Assembly: GCA_035461305.1 (NCBI GenBank)
Contig: DATHVN010000135.1
Span: 1 to 55,368 of the forward strand
Length of the DNA: 55,368 nt
Direction: 5' to 3'
Origin: Euzebyales bacterium
GTDB lineage: Bacteria > Actinomycetota > Nitriliruptoria > Euzebyales > JAHELV01
This document shows, piece by piece, positions 33,790 through 42,486 of the stretch (positions are counted from its first letter, which is position 1; every line of letters starts with the position of its first letter). A program made the translations under genes and the position numbers. The notes beneath the pieces were generated by a model. It did not search any database. It worked only from the letters and a program-made list of their open reading frames with translations, and was not told where the DNA came from.

Positions 33790-34800
33790 ATGGCTGAAGA
33801 TCCAGGGATCGACCAGGAGACCTTCGACAGGCTGGTCGCCGAGGGGCAGCCCGAACGCGTGGCGCGCGCCAAGGCGAAGGCAGCCGCGGCCCGCAAGTCC
33901 CGGCAGGCCGAGGCGTCGGCCGGCGACGGAGCGGCGAGCGGCGACGGCGGTGGCGGTGGCGAGACACCCGAGCAGGTCCAGGAGCGGGTGTTCAACGAGC
34001 TCGTCGCCGAGGGACAGCCGGAGCGTGTGGCCCGTGCCAAGGCCAAGGCGGCCGCGGCGCGCGCCAAGCGGTCGTCCGAGTCGGAGGCGGAGCCCGCGAA
34101 GCAGCCGTCGGCGTCGGGAGCGAAGGCCGCTGCCGCGCCGGCCGCTGCCGCTACCGCGGGCAACGGTGCGAGCGGCGCCGGCAACGGCGTCGCGTTGACG
34201 CCCGAGCAGCGCCAGCAGCGGGTCGCCGCGGCGCTGGCCGCGCGGGGGGAGGGTGGTCCGCACGAGCGGACGGGCGGCGTCGAGACGAAGTACGCGGGGC
34301 AGGAGCACACCCACCGGCTGCTGGCGATGGTGCCGCCGACTGGCATCCAGCAGATCCGCGGCAAGCAGGACGACAAGGCCTACACATGGCCGCACCTGCT
34401 GACGGCGGAGTTCGTCTGCCTGATGGCGGTGACCGCGTTCCTGTTCGTCTTCAGCGCCCTGGCCCCCGCGCCACTGCGTGAGCTGGCGAACCCCAACGTC
34501 ACTCCGAACCCCTCCAAAGCCCCGTGGTACTTCCTCGGGCTTCAGGAGATGCTGCGGTACTGGCACCCGATGGTCGCCGGCGTGACGATCCCATTGATCA
34601 TCGGTCCGCTCGGTTTGATCGCGATCCCGTACCTGGACCGCAACCCATCGATGCGCCCCGAGCGACGCAAGTTCGCCTACATGCTGTTCACGATGTTCCT
34701 GGTCGCGGCGTCGACGCTGACGCTGGCAGGCTCGTTCTTCCGTGGTCCGGGGTTCAACTGGACCTGGCCGTGGGCCGACGGCATCTGGTTCACCCTGTGA
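33790..34800 (+). CDS. Cytochrome b subunit IV-like protein with an Ala/Lys-rich duplicated N-terminus
   Basis: 336 residues. The C-terminal half (about 195-336) is the subunit IV part of cytochrome b: helix TAEFVCLMAVTAFLFVFSAL, the Qo loop PSKAPWYFLGLQEML (PEWY counterpart at 243-247), and the helices GVTIPLIIGPLGLIAIPY and FAYMLFTMFLVAASTLTLAG. The N-terminal 160 residues are extra: a motif containing LVAEGQPERVARAKAKAAAA occurs twice (about 15-34 and 71-90), joined by Gly/Ser and Ala-rich linkers. That part has no membrane helix and should lie in the cytoplasm. It is followed 13 bases later by the Rieske gene. Confidence 0.9.
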   Translation: MAEDPGIDQETFDRLVAEGQPERVARAKAKAAAARKSRQAEASAGDGAASGDGGGGGETPEQVQERVFNELVAEGQPERVARAKAKAAAARAKRSSESEAEPAKQPSASGAKAAAAPAAAATAGNGASGAGNGVALTPEQRQQRVAAALAARGEGGPHERTGGVETKYAGQEHTHRLLAMVPPTGIQQIRGKQDDKAYTWPHLLTAEFVCLMAVTAFLFVFSALAPAPLRELANPNVTPNPSKAPWYFLGLQEMLRYWHPMVAGVTIPLIIGPLGLIAIPYLDRNPSMRPERRKFAYMLFTMFLVAASTLTLAGSFFRGPGFNWTWPWADGIWFTL

Positions 34801-34813
34801 CGGAGGTGGCGTG

Positions 34814-35605
34814 ATGATGCTCGAGATCCTCGCGACGACGGCCGCGGGCCTGCTGGTGCTGGCCTGGTGGCTGCGCCGCGCCGCGCTGCGCCCGGCTGCT
34901 GTGCGCGCGCGCCCGGTCCCGGCGCCGGCCGAGCCTCCGTGCGCCGGTGACGTGCTGCTGATGGCGGCGCCGCCCGACACAGCGACAGGTGGACAGCCCA
35001 CGGCCCGGCAGCAGCCGCCCCCCGCGGCGAGCAAGCCGCCGAAGCGCAAGGCGAGCGGTCCCACACGTCGCCAGTTCGTCAAGTGGGGGATGGGTCTGGG
35101 GATGCTGGGCGTCCTCACGGGGTTCGCGACCGCCAGCCTCGCGTTCATCTGGCCCAACCTGCGCGGTGGGTTCGGTGCGCAGCTGCCGGTCGGGACCGAG
35201 GACGACATCCTCAGCGAGATCGACGCCAACGAGGGCCGCTTCGAGTTACCCGAGGCGCGCTCGCTGATCGTGAGGTACGACGGGAGCCTTGACCCGGAGG
35301 GGCAGTACGCCGAGATCACGAACCAGACCAGCATCATGGCGCTGTACCAGAAGTGCGTGCACCTGGGGTGCAAGGTGCCGTGGTGCGCCGAGTCGCAGTG
35401 GTGGGAGTGCCCGTGCCACGGGTCGAAGTACAACCGCTGGGGCGAGTGGCAGTCGGGGCCTGCACCCCGCGGCCTCGACCGCTTCGTGGTCGAGGAGGTC
35501 GAGGGGCAGATCGTCATCGACACCTCCGCGGTGATCACGGGCCCGTCGCGCTCGGCCGCGGTGTTGAACCAGCCACCCGAGGGTCCGCACTGCGTGGGCA
35601 TATGA
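34814..35605 (+). CDS. Rieske [2Fe-2S] subunit of the second bc complex
   Basis: 263 residues. After an N-terminal hydrophobic segment (ILATTAAGLLVLAWWL) and a Pro-rich linker there is a twin-arginine motif, TRRQFVKWGM (84-93), before the second hydrophobic helix, as in Tat-exported Rieske proteins. Cluster boxes are CVHLGC (Cys181, His183, Cys186) and CPCHGS (Cys199, Cys201, His202). Two more Cys lie outside the boxes (Cys191 and Cys260). The start ATG at 34814 is 7 bases after GGAGG. It is clearly distinct from QcrA in sequence and layout. Confidence 0.94.
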   Translation: MMLEILATTAAGLLVLAWWLRRAALRPAAVRARPVPAPAEPPCAGDVLLMAAPPDTATGGQPTARQQPPPAASKPPKRKASGPTRRQFVKWGMGLGMLGVLTGFATASLAFIWPNLRGGFGAQLPVGTEDDILSEIDANEGRFELPEARSLIVRYDGSLDPEGQYAEITNQTSIMALYQKCVHLGCKVPWCAESQWWECPCHGSKYNRWGEWQSGPAPRGLDRFVVEEVEGQIVIDTSAVITGPSRSAAVLNQPPEGPHCVGI

Positions 35606-35651
35606 GGCCGCGCGTCCACGCCGACCTGGCACGCATGGAAGGACCGATCTG

Positions 35652-36662
35652 GTGAGCCCCCTTGTTGCCGTTGCGATCCTGGCCCTGGCGGCCGTGCTCG
35701 TACCGGTGGTCCTGTACACACGCAGTGCGCGCGGACGCAAGCCGTGGATCGAGGACGTCCCCAGCGCCATGCGGCCCGGCTACTCCGACGAGGAGCTCGA
35801 GGGCAGGATCCGCATGCGCTACCTCACGTGGGGCGTCATGCTGACGATCTTCTTCGCCCTCGCGCTGCCGCTGTACTGGATCAACGAACAGCGCCGGCTG
35901 AGCAACGAGGTCGAGGGCTTCTTCACGGTCGCGGTCGAGCGGGGCGAGACGCTCTACACGGAGAACTGCGCGCTGTGTCACGGTGCGGACCTCAGTGGTG
36001 GTGGTGCCGCCTCGCCGTACAACGCCGACGAGAACTGGCCCGCTCCCAACCTGGCGACGATCGCGGCACGCTACGACAACAACCCCAACATCACCGATAT
36101 CCGCCAGTACATCATCAACACCCTCGAGCACGGTCGGCCGGGTACCCCGATGCCGACCTGGGGCGCCGCATACGGCGGCCCGTGGAACGACCAGCAGATC
36201 GAGGAGGTCGCCGACTTCATCCTGTCGCGTCAGGTCGACGACACCGCCGAGGCGCAACAGGCGTCGGCGCTGAGCGGCCAGGAGCTGTTCGAGGGCAACT
36301 GTGCCCGGTGCCACGGGGAGGACGGCCGCAGCGGCGACGGACGACCGGGACCGTCACTGGTCGGCGTGTTCGAGCGTCACAGCCGCGACACGGTGCTCGG
36401 CATCCTGCAGAACGGCATCTACCTGGGCACGGGCGTCACGATGCCGCCGTGGCAGAGCGGCTACTTCTACCCCACGAGCCCGGGTGAGGAGGGCGGGCCC
36501 GCGGTGTACGAGGACACGGCGCTCAACAAGATCATCGACTACCTCGAGGAGCTCCAGCCCGCCGAGCTCCCGGCGGACGCCGGGCAGTACAACACGCCGG
36601 GTGTCGGCGAGGACGAGCGCGGTCCGTCCGGTGACGCCGGCAGCGACGAGGGAGAGGCGTGA
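35652..36662 (+). CDS. Membrane diheme cytochrome c of the second bc complex
   Basis: 336 residues with two membrane helices at the N-terminus (VAVAILALAAVLVPVVLY and WGVMLTIFFALALPLYWI) and two cytochrome c domains: CALCH (Cys106, Cys109, His110) and CARCH (Cys217, Cys220, His221). Candidate axial Met residues are M167 (PGTPMPTW) and M264 (GVTMPPW). The C-terminal tail is acidic. The start is GTG at 35652, and the stop overlaps the next ATG (TGATG). It would replace cytochrome c1/f as electron exit of the complex. Confidence 0.93.
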   Translation: MSPLVAVAILALAAVLVPVVLYTRSARGRKPWIEDVPSAMRPGYSDEELEGRIRMRYLTWGVMLTIFFALALPLYWINEQRRLSNEVEGFFTVAVERGETLYTENCALCHGADLSGGGAASPYNADENWPAPNLATIAARYDNNPNITDIRQYIINTLEHGRPGTPMPTWGAAYGGPWNDQQIEEVADFILSRQVDDTAEAQQASALSGQELFEGNCARCHGEDGRSGDGRPGPSLVGVFERHSRDTVLGILQNGIYLGTGVTMPPWQSGYFYPTSPGEEGGPAVYEDTALNKIIDYLEELQPAELPADAGQYNTPGVGEDERGPSGDAGSDEGEA

Positions 36663-37627
36663 TGGCCGGTCTGCACACGGTCCTGCTGGCGGTCGCGGCG
36701 GCCGAGGAGTACGTCCCGCCGGACGACTGGCGCGGGGTGATCGCGCTGCCCGCCGGCATCATCATCTTCTTCGGCGCGATCTTCCTGCTGCTCAAGAGCA
36801 ACCTCGGCACCCGCCGTGCCTACCTGGTCGAGGCCAGCTGCTTCTTCGGCTTCATGCTGATCCTGAGCCTGTTCTGGGGCTTCGGCGCACCGGGGACGCC
36901 GCGCAACACGGGTCCGCAGTCGCTGCCCGGCCAACCGGCGGACTACTACACGCCGAAGTGGGTCGCGTTCGCCGGTGACAGCACGCTGGCGCAGGAACGG
37001 TTCGGCCTGGTCCAGCAGTTTCCCGAGGGCTTCCAGGAGGAGGGCGGCGGTGACGGCGACGCCGCTGCGGGCGGCGGTGAGGGCGCGGCCGGCGGTGGCG
37101 GCGAGGAGGCCGAGGCCGGGGCCGAGGGCGCGGACGACTCCGCGGCGGGAGGCGCCGACGAGATCGGCAACTTCTTCCGCGAGGAGCGCGGCGGCGTCAC
37201 GTTGATCGGCGACGAGTGGGTGCTGGCCGGTCCGCCGCTCGTGGCGACCGCCGAGAACGGGGAGAAGGTGGTCGGCGCGACGTATGCCAAGCCGTTCGCG
37301 TTCAACGACGACGGCGAGATCCCCGAAGGCCCTAATGGGCAGCCACTGTTCACCGAGGACCAGGTCGGGCAGCCGATCCCTGAGGACTTCCCGGTGCCGT
37401 CCGGGCTGGACCAGGCGGTGCAGGACCTCGTGACGCCGGAGACGTTCACGGCATACGCCTTCTTCGATCCTGGCTTTGCGTTCTTCCCCTCGCTCGTGAT
37501 GATCGTGATCTCCGCTGTCGGCTTCGTCCTCCACGCGCTGCTACTCGGTTGGGATGAGAACCGTGAGAAGGAGCGCTCGGTCGAGGAGGTCGTGATCGAA
37601 CGCGAGCCGGTCGGAGCCGGCCGATGA
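36662..37627 (+). CDS. Membrane protein of unknown function ending the second bc operon
   Basis: 321 residues. The N-terminus is hydrophobic (TVLLAVAAAEE), then two helices (GVIALPAGIIIFFGAIFLLL and ASCFFGFMLILSLFWGFG), a Gly/Glu/Ala low-complexity stretch (about 125-165), a hydrophilic domain with GVTLIGDEWVLAG and YAKPFAFNDDG, and a last helix (FFPSLVMIVISAVGFVLHALLLG) before a charged tail. No cofactor motif is seen. Translational overlap with the diheme cytochrome gene makes it a probable structural subunit. I recognise no family. Confidence 0.8.
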   Translation: MAGLHTVLLAVAAAEEYVPPDDWRGVIALPAGIIIFFGAIFLLLKSNLGTRRAYLVEASCFFGFMLILSLFWGFGAPGTPRNTGPQSLPGQPADYYTPKWVAFAGDSTLAQERFGLVQQFPEGFQEEGGGDGDAAAGGGEGAAGGGGEEAEAGAEGADDSAAGGADEIGNFFREERGGVTLIGDEWVLAGPPLVATAENGEKVVGATYAKPFAFNDDGEIPEGPNGQPLFTEDQVGQPIPEDFPVPSGLDQAVQDLVTPETFTAYAFFDPGFAFFPSLVMIVISAVGFVLHALLLGWDENREKERSVEEVVIEREPVGAGR

Positions 37628-37756
37628 CCGGCCGTAGCCGACGAGCGCGGCGCACCGGCTGCCACATGTCGTAGCTCGCTGCCACGCGGGCGCCGCGCCG
37701 CCCTCGGCGGACGACGGAGCTCCTGCGCCGCCGTCTGCCGCACGCACGCGCGACCC

Positions 37757-37762
37757 TAGACT
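37757..37762 (+). promoter_or_regulatory. Candidate -10 box for the second TlpA gene (leaderless start)
   Basis: TAGACT lies 7 bases before the ATG at 37770, and there is no ribosome site in between. It fits a leaderless transcript and suggests that the cytochrome c maturation genes start their own transcription unit after the bc operon. Confidence 0.5.
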
Positions 37763-37769
37763 GGCCGCG

Positions 37770-38321
37770 ATGCCTCGCCTCCTGCTGGTTGTCGCCGCCT
37801 TGGCCGTGCTGACCGCCGGCTGCACGCTGGGAACGGCCGCCGAGGGCGACGGCTTCGTGTCCGCTGACGGCACGACCGACATCGCCGCCGGCGAGCGTGA
37901 GCCTGCGCCGGAGGTCACCGGGCCCACCCTCGACGGTTCGCCGCTCGCGCTCGCCGACCTCAACGGGCCCGTCGTCGTCAACTTCTGGGCGTCGTGGTGC
38001 GGGCCGTGCGCCCAGGAGGCGCCGCATCTGGCAGCCATCGCGGAGCGGTACGCCGACCGGGGTGTGCAGGTCGTCGGCGTCAACGTCCGGGACACGACCG
38101 CCAACGCGCTGGCGTTCGAGCGCGAGTACGACATCTCGTACCCGTCATGGGATGACGAGAGCGCCCAGATCGCCTCCCAGTTCGGCGCGCTCGGACCCGC
38201 CGGGCTGCCCAGCACCGTCCTGCTCGACGCCGACCACCGCGTCGCGTCGCGGATGTTCGGTGCCGTGAAAGCCCGTCAGGTGGCGCCGCGGCTCGACGCG
38301 CTGCTGGCCGAGGCCGGGTGA
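37770..38321 (+). CDS. TlpA/ResA-like thioredoxin lipoprotein
   Basis: 183 residues. The signal LLLVVAALAVLTAGC is a lipobox. The thioredoxin domain has VVVNFWASWCGPC (Cys77 and Cys80), VQVVGVNVRDT, the loop GPAGLPSTVLLDADH with cis-Pro, and a final helix. In System II cytochrome c maturation a ResA-type lipoprotein keeps the CxxCH cysteines reduced, taking electrons from CcdA, whose gene follows; that role is inferred from context. Confidence 0.9.
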   Translation: MPRLLLVVAALAVLTAGCTLGTAAEGDGFVSADGTTDIAAGEREPAPEVTGPTLDGSPLALADLNGPVVVNFWASWCGPCAQEAPHLAAIAERYADRGVQVVGVNVRDTTANALAFEREYDISYPSWDDESAQIASQFGALGPAGLPSTVLLDADHRVASRMFGAVKARQVAPRLDALLAEAG

Positions 38322-38408
38322 GGCTCGGCCGTCACGTTCCGCTCCGGACCCGACCCATCCACGGTCCTCCACGGAACGCGACGGCTCCACGAGGAAAGGA
38401 CGTCGCAG

Positions 38409-39161
38409 ATGTCGCCGGGCGAGCTGATCACCGACGCGAACCTGCTGGTCGCGGCCGCCGTGGCCCTCGCTGCAGGGATCGTGTCGTTCGCGTCGCCATG
38501 CGTCGTGCCACTGGTGCCCGGCTACCTGTCCTACATGACGGGGCTGTCCGCGTCGGAGCTGTCGTCGACGGATGGCAGCCGGTTGAGGGTGCTGGCCGGT
38601 GGGCTGCTGTTCGTGTTCGGCTTCGCCATCCCCTTCAGCCTGCTGGGCCTGCTCGGCGGCAGCCTGTCTGCGATGCTGCAGAACCGCGGGTGGCAGATCG
38701 TCCTGGGCCTCGTGGTCGCGGGGCTGGGCCTGACGTTCACCGGCCTGCTGCCGTTCGACCTCCTGCGGCGGGAGGCGCGCGTCACCGACCAGGCGATCGA
38801 CCGGGGCGTGCTCGGCGCCATGCCACTGGGCTTCGTGTTCGGCGTCGGCTGGACGCCGTGCATCGGACCGGCCCTGTCCGCGATCTTCGCGCTGTCGGCG
38901 GCGACGGGCGGCAGCGCCGTGCGCGGCGGCGTGCTCGGCTTCGTGTACGCGGTCGGCCTCGGGGTGCCCTTCATCCTGCTGGGCCTGGCGTTCCAGCAGG
39001 CCGGGCACACGCTCGGGTTCCTGCGCCGCAACGCGCACACGATCCAGGTCATCGGTGGCGTGATGCTGGTCCTCGTGGGCCTGGCGATCGCGACCGGCCT
39101 GTGGACCGCCCTGATCCAGCGCCTCCTCCCGGTCATCGGCAGCTTCGAGACGGCCATCTGA
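38409..39161 (+). CDS. ccdA: Cytochrome c biogenesis protein CcdA
   Basis: 250-residue membrane protein with six predicted helices that passes reducing power from cytoplasmic thioredoxin across the membrane. The reactive Cys pair is Cys31 ([17 protein letters not shown]) and Cys151 ([13 protein letters not shown]), both next to the conserved prolines. The ATG at 38409 follows AGGAAAGGA by about 7 bases. It is flanked by TlpA and ResB, the usual System II set. Confidence 0.95.
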   Translation: MSPGELITDANLLVAAAVALAAGIVSFASPCVVPLVPGYLSYMTGLSASELSSTDGSRLRVLAGGLLFVFGFAIPFSLLGLLGGSLSAMLQNRGWQIVLGLVVAGLGLTFTGLLPFDLLRREARVTDQAIDRGVLGAMPLGFVFGVGWTPCIGPALSAIFALSAATGGSAVRGGVLGFVYAVGLGVPFILLGLAFQQAGHTLGFLRRNAHTIQVIGGVMLVLVGLAIATGLWTALIQRLLPVIGSFETAI

Positions 39162-39183
39162 TGTAGTCGGCGACACGGGACCG

Positions 39184-39320
39184 GGCGGCGCGGGTGCCCG
39201 GATCTTCGACCGACTCACGCTACGCGCCCACGTCGCCCGCGTCGCACCGTCGGCGGCGCGGGTGTCGGATCTTCGGCCGACCCACGCCACCCGGACCCAC
39301 GTCGCCTGCGTCGCATGGTC
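39184..39320. repeat. 68-bp tandem duplication between ccdA and resB
   Basis: Two units start at 39184 and 39252, each opening GGCGGCGCGGGTG, then a CGGATCTTCG block and CCCACGTCGCC-GCGTCGCA; they differ at about a dozen positions. The duplication fills most of the 188-base gap. No strong hairpin was found. Confidence 0.8.
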
Positions 39321-39349
39321 GCCGTGGACCGTCATAGGGTGGGTGGCCG

Positions 39350-40975
39350 ATGGCCGAGACCAGGACGCGGGCGAACCGCCCGTCAGCGCAGGAGCCGCGC
39401 TCCGGATGGGCGCGGCTGCCCATGATCCCGGGGCCGTGGGAGACGCTCGTCATCGCGTGGCGACGGCTGCGCCGGATGTCGACCGCACTACTCCTGCTGT
39501 TCAGCCTGGCGATCGCGTCGATCGTGGCGACGTTCATCCCACAGGAGCCCCTGGTGCCCGACACGGTCGCGCGGTGGCGGACCGGTGCGGCCGGTCCCGG
39601 CCGGGCCGTCGCGCGGCTGCTCGATGGCGCGGGCGTCTTCGACGTCTTCTCCTCGTGGTGGTTCACGACGCTGACGGTGCTGCTGCTCGTGAGCCTGACC
39701 GGCTGCCTGCTTCCGCGGTACCTCGCCTTCTGGCGGACGGCCCGACGGCCACCGGCGACGGGGCGCAGCCTCGACCGCCTGACCAACCACGCCCTGCTCA
39801 CGACCTCGGAAGCGCCCGACGCCGCGCTTGATCGGATCGACCGGATCCTGGGCCGGTGCCGGTTCGGCCGCCGCCGTGTGCCCGCCGACGACGCGCCGTC
39901 GGGCCACGCCCAGCTGGCCGCCGAGAAGGGGCACTGGCGCGAGGGCGGCAACCTGGTGTTCCACAGCGCGTTCTACGTGCTGTTCATCGGTGTCGCGGTC
40001 GCGCAGACGTTCGGGTTCACCGGCCAGATCAACGTCGTGGAGGGAGGGACCTTCACCGACACCCGCATCGTGTACGGCAACGTGCGTGCGGGGCGCTGGT
40101 TCGGCATCGACGAGCACCGCGGCTTCCAGGTCCGCCTCGACGACTTCGACGCGACGTACCACGCCAACGGCACGCCGGACGACTTCGTCTCGACAGTCAC
40201 GGTGCTCGACGAGGGCGCCGTCGCCCGTGAGGGCGCGACCGTGCGGGTCAACGCTCCGCTGCGCTACGACGGGATGAAGCTGTACCAGTTGCGGTTCGGC
40301 ATGGCCCCACGCGTGGTGGTCAGGGCAGGTGACACGGTCCTGTTCGACGACAGCGTGATGATGGCCGACAACGGCGGCGTCTGGACGGGCACCGCCAAGG
40401 TCAAGACCAGCGGTGCCGATCAGATCGCCCTCGACCTCGCGCTGCTGCCCGACTTCGCGCTCGACGGCCGGGGCCGGCCGGTCAGCCGGAGCCCGCAGCC
40501 GGACAACCCGGTGCTCTTCGCGGACCTGTGGGTCGGGGAGCTCGGCCTCGAGCGGTCGGTCGACGCGAGCCAGTTCATCCGTGACGGCGAGCCGGTCGCG
40601 GGGGCGACGCTGACCCCCGGCGACACCAGCGATCCGCTGCTCGGCAACCTCACTGTGGAGTTCGCCGAGCTGCCGATGTGGTCGGGGTTCCAGGTGTCCC
40701 ACGCGCCCGGCCGATGGACGATGCTGGTCGGCTGCGTTGCACTGCTGATCGGCCTGGTGGCCTCGCTCTACGGCTACCGACGGCGCGTCTGGGCGGAGGC
40801 CTGGCGCGAGGCCGACGGAACGACCCGGGTCGTGCTCGCGGGTGTCGCACTGCAGCGTAAAGTGGAGTTCGCCGGGGCCTTCGAGGCACTCGTGGCCGAT
40901 GTGCGGGCCGCCCTGCCGACCGCCGGACAGCGCCAGGCACAGGAGACGACCATGACGGATGCGCACCATGGCTGA
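39350..40975 (+). CDS. resB: Cytochrome c biogenesis protein ResB (Ccs1)
   Basis: 541 residues. Half of the System II heme-attachment machine with CcsA. N-terminal helices STALLLLFSLAIASIVATFIP and FTTLTVLLLVSLTGCLLPRY, a third (FHSAFYVLFIGVAVAQTFGF), a large outside domain (about 220-430) and a last helix (MLVGCVALLIGLVASLYGY) are in the expected order. The heme-handling His lies in the helix with NLVFHSAFY. The stop overlaps the start of the ccsA gene by 17 bases. Confidence 0.94.
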   Translation: MAETRTRANRPSAQEPRSGWARLPMIPGPWETLVIAWRRLRRMSTALLLLFSLAIASIVATFIPQEPLVPDTVARWRTGAAGPGRAVARLLDGAGVFDVFSSWWFTTLTVLLLVSLTGCLLPRYLAFWRTARRPPATGRSLDRLTNHALLTTSEAPDAALDRIDRILGRCRFGRRRVPADDAPSGHAQLAAEKGHWREGGNLVFHSAFYVLFIGVAVAQTFGFTGQINVVEGGTFTDTRIVYGNVRAGRWFGIDEHRGFQVRLDDFDATYHANGTPDDFVSTVTVLDEGAVAREGATVRVNAPLRYDGMKLYQLRFGMAPRVVVRAGDTVLFDDSVMMADNGGVWTGTAKVKTSGADQIALDLALLPDFALDGRGRPVSRSPQPDNPVLFADLWVGELGLERSVDASQFIRDGEPVAGATLTPGDTSDPLLGNLTVEFAELPMWSGFQVSHAPGRWTMLVGCVALLIGLVASLYGYRRRVWAEAWREADGTTRVVLAGVALQRKVEFAGAFEALVADVRAALPTAGQRQAQETTMTDAHHG

Positions 40976-42068
40976 GCTGTCCGACACGCTGTTCTACACG
41001 GCACTCGGCCTGTACGTGCTCGCGATGACGGTCTACTTCTTCGCCATGGCCTTCACGCGTGTGACCCTGGATGGTGTCCTGTCGCCCACACGGGCGGGCA
41101 GCCGTGCCGGTCGCGTCGCGACTGTGCTCACCGTCGCGGGCGTTTGTGTGCATGCGGGCAGCAGCATCCTGCGCGGCCTCGAGACCAGCCGCATCCCGCT
41201 GGGCAACATGTTCGAGTACTCGTCGATCATCGCCCTGCTCGCGGTCGCCGGTGGCCTGGTGGTGCTGCAGGCCCGTCTCGGCCACACCCACCTGATGGGC
41301 TTCGTCCTCGCGGCAGCGGCGCTGATGATGGGTGCGGGCTGGCTGCTGTTCGTGCCCGCCGGTCCACTCGTACCGGCGCTCGAGAGCTACTGGTTCAACA
41401 TCCACGTGACGGCGATGGTCGGATCAGCCGCCATCTTCCTGCTTGCGTTCCTCGCGACGGCCCTGTACCTGGCGCGTGACACGGCCGAGCGGCGCGTGGC
41501 AACGCGCTCCGGCGCCGGCTACCGCGCCGGCACCGTAGGCGCGGCCCACGTCGAGCTCGCCGAGCGCACCGCCGAGGACGCGACGATCACGTCGCCGCTC
41601 GAGCTGCGTCGTGTGCTGTCGCCGTTGTGGTTCGTCGTCGTGCCCGGCGTGCTGCTGGCGCTGTACGGCTCGGACGGTGGCGTGCGTGGCGCCGTCGGTG
41701 GTGCGGTGATCGGCGGCGGGCTCGGCGCCTCGGCGTGGTACGCGATACCCCACCTTCCGGCCGCCGCCGAGCTGGACACGCTGGCCTACCGCATCACGGC
41801 GTTCGCGATGCCGATCTACACGTTCGGCGTGATCTGCGGCGCGATCTGGGCAGAGGAGGCGTGGGGGCGGTACTGGGGCTGGGATCCCAAGGAGACGGGA
41901 GCGTTCTTCACGTGGGTGCTCTACGCCGCATACCTGCACGCGCGGGCGACCTATGGCTGGCGTGGACGCCGGGCGGCGTGGATCGGCGTGGCAGCCTACG
42001 TCGGGCTGCTGGTCACCTACTTCGCCGTCAACCTCGTCGTCGTCGGCCTGCACTCGTACGCGACCTGA
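40959..42068 (+). CDS. ccsA: Cytochrome c biogenesis protein CcsA/CcsB (ResC)
   Basis: 369-residue heme-handling membrane protein with about eight helices. The WWD-type loop is WGRYWGWDPKETGAFFTW, and His residues at the loop edges and in LHAR and NLVVVGLHSY would ligate heme. A central hydrophilic insert (about 170-205) is longer than in many relatives. The ATG at 40959 and a second at 40968 are both possible; AGGAG lies further upstream than ideal. Confidence 0.95.
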   Translation: MRTMAELSDTLFYTALGLYVLAMTVYFFAMAFTRVTLDGVLSPTRAGSRAGRVATVLTVAGVCVHAGSSILRGLETSRIPLGNMFEYSSIIALLAVAGGLVVLQARLGHTHLMGFVLAAAALMMGAGWLLFVPAGPLVPALESYWFNIHVTAMVGSAAIFLLAFLATALYLARDTAERRVATRSGAGYRAGTVGAAHVELAERTAEDATITSPLELRRVLSPLWFVVVPGVLLALYGSDGGVRGAVGGAVIGGGLGASAWYAIPHLPAAAELDTLAYRITAFAMPIYTFGVICGAIWAEEAWGRYWGWDPKETGAFFTWVLYAAYLHARATYGWRGRRAAWIGVAAYVGLLVTYFAVNLVVVGLHSYAT

Positions 42069-42085
42069 CCTGACGCAGCCGGGTC

Positions 42086-42150
42086 GGGGTCTTCCGCCGC
42101 CAGTCCCGGCCGGCATTCGAGTCGCGTCTGCATCCCGGCCAGGGCGCCGT
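42086..42150. repeat. Dispersed intergenic repeat, short copy 3
   Basis: A piece of the repeat seen at 31018 and 45855: GTCCCGGCCGGCATTCG followed by CGTCTGCATCCCGGC. Only about 40-65 bases match, so this is a truncated copy. It lies right after the ccsA stop. Confidence 0.7.
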
Positions 42151-42486
42151 GGGGAGTTGTGAACCTGAACTGGTCAGCTTGCGCGATCCTCGATCGGCAG
42201 GTCGAGGTCGGCGACGTGTCGTACGAGCGCGATGCGGCTGCCGTACCGCGTTCGAGGGCAGCCTCGAGCGCTCCGCGGCAGGGGGATGAGGTGCCGACCA
42301 CCGGGTCCGAGGTGCGGAGGTCGACGACGAAGTGGAAGCGGGTCGCCGACGAGGTCCAGCGCGTACCGCCGCAGCCGCTCGGCCCGTACCGCGAACGAAC
42401 TGTCGGCCCCACGGGTCGCCCATGATTCCGCGGCGGGGTGGGTAGGGTCTGGCCAGCACGCGAACCGATCGGGGAGGCGACCAGTC
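42151..42486. other. Gene-poor gap before the aldolase, possible decayed minus-strand frame
   Basis: No supported gene between the repeat fragment and the aldolase. On the minus strand, pieces in two frames ([18 protein letters not shown], then [18 protein letters not shown], then [18 protein letters not shown]) give a helix-strand pattern a little like a STAS domain, but only with two frame changes, so I call it a possible remnant only. The right end has the aldolase ribosome site GGGGAGG. Confidence 0.3.

Noticed and set aside
42174-42430. STAS-domain gene
   Set aside because: Needs two frame changes and the similarity is only a general helix-strand pattern; kept as a possible remnant.
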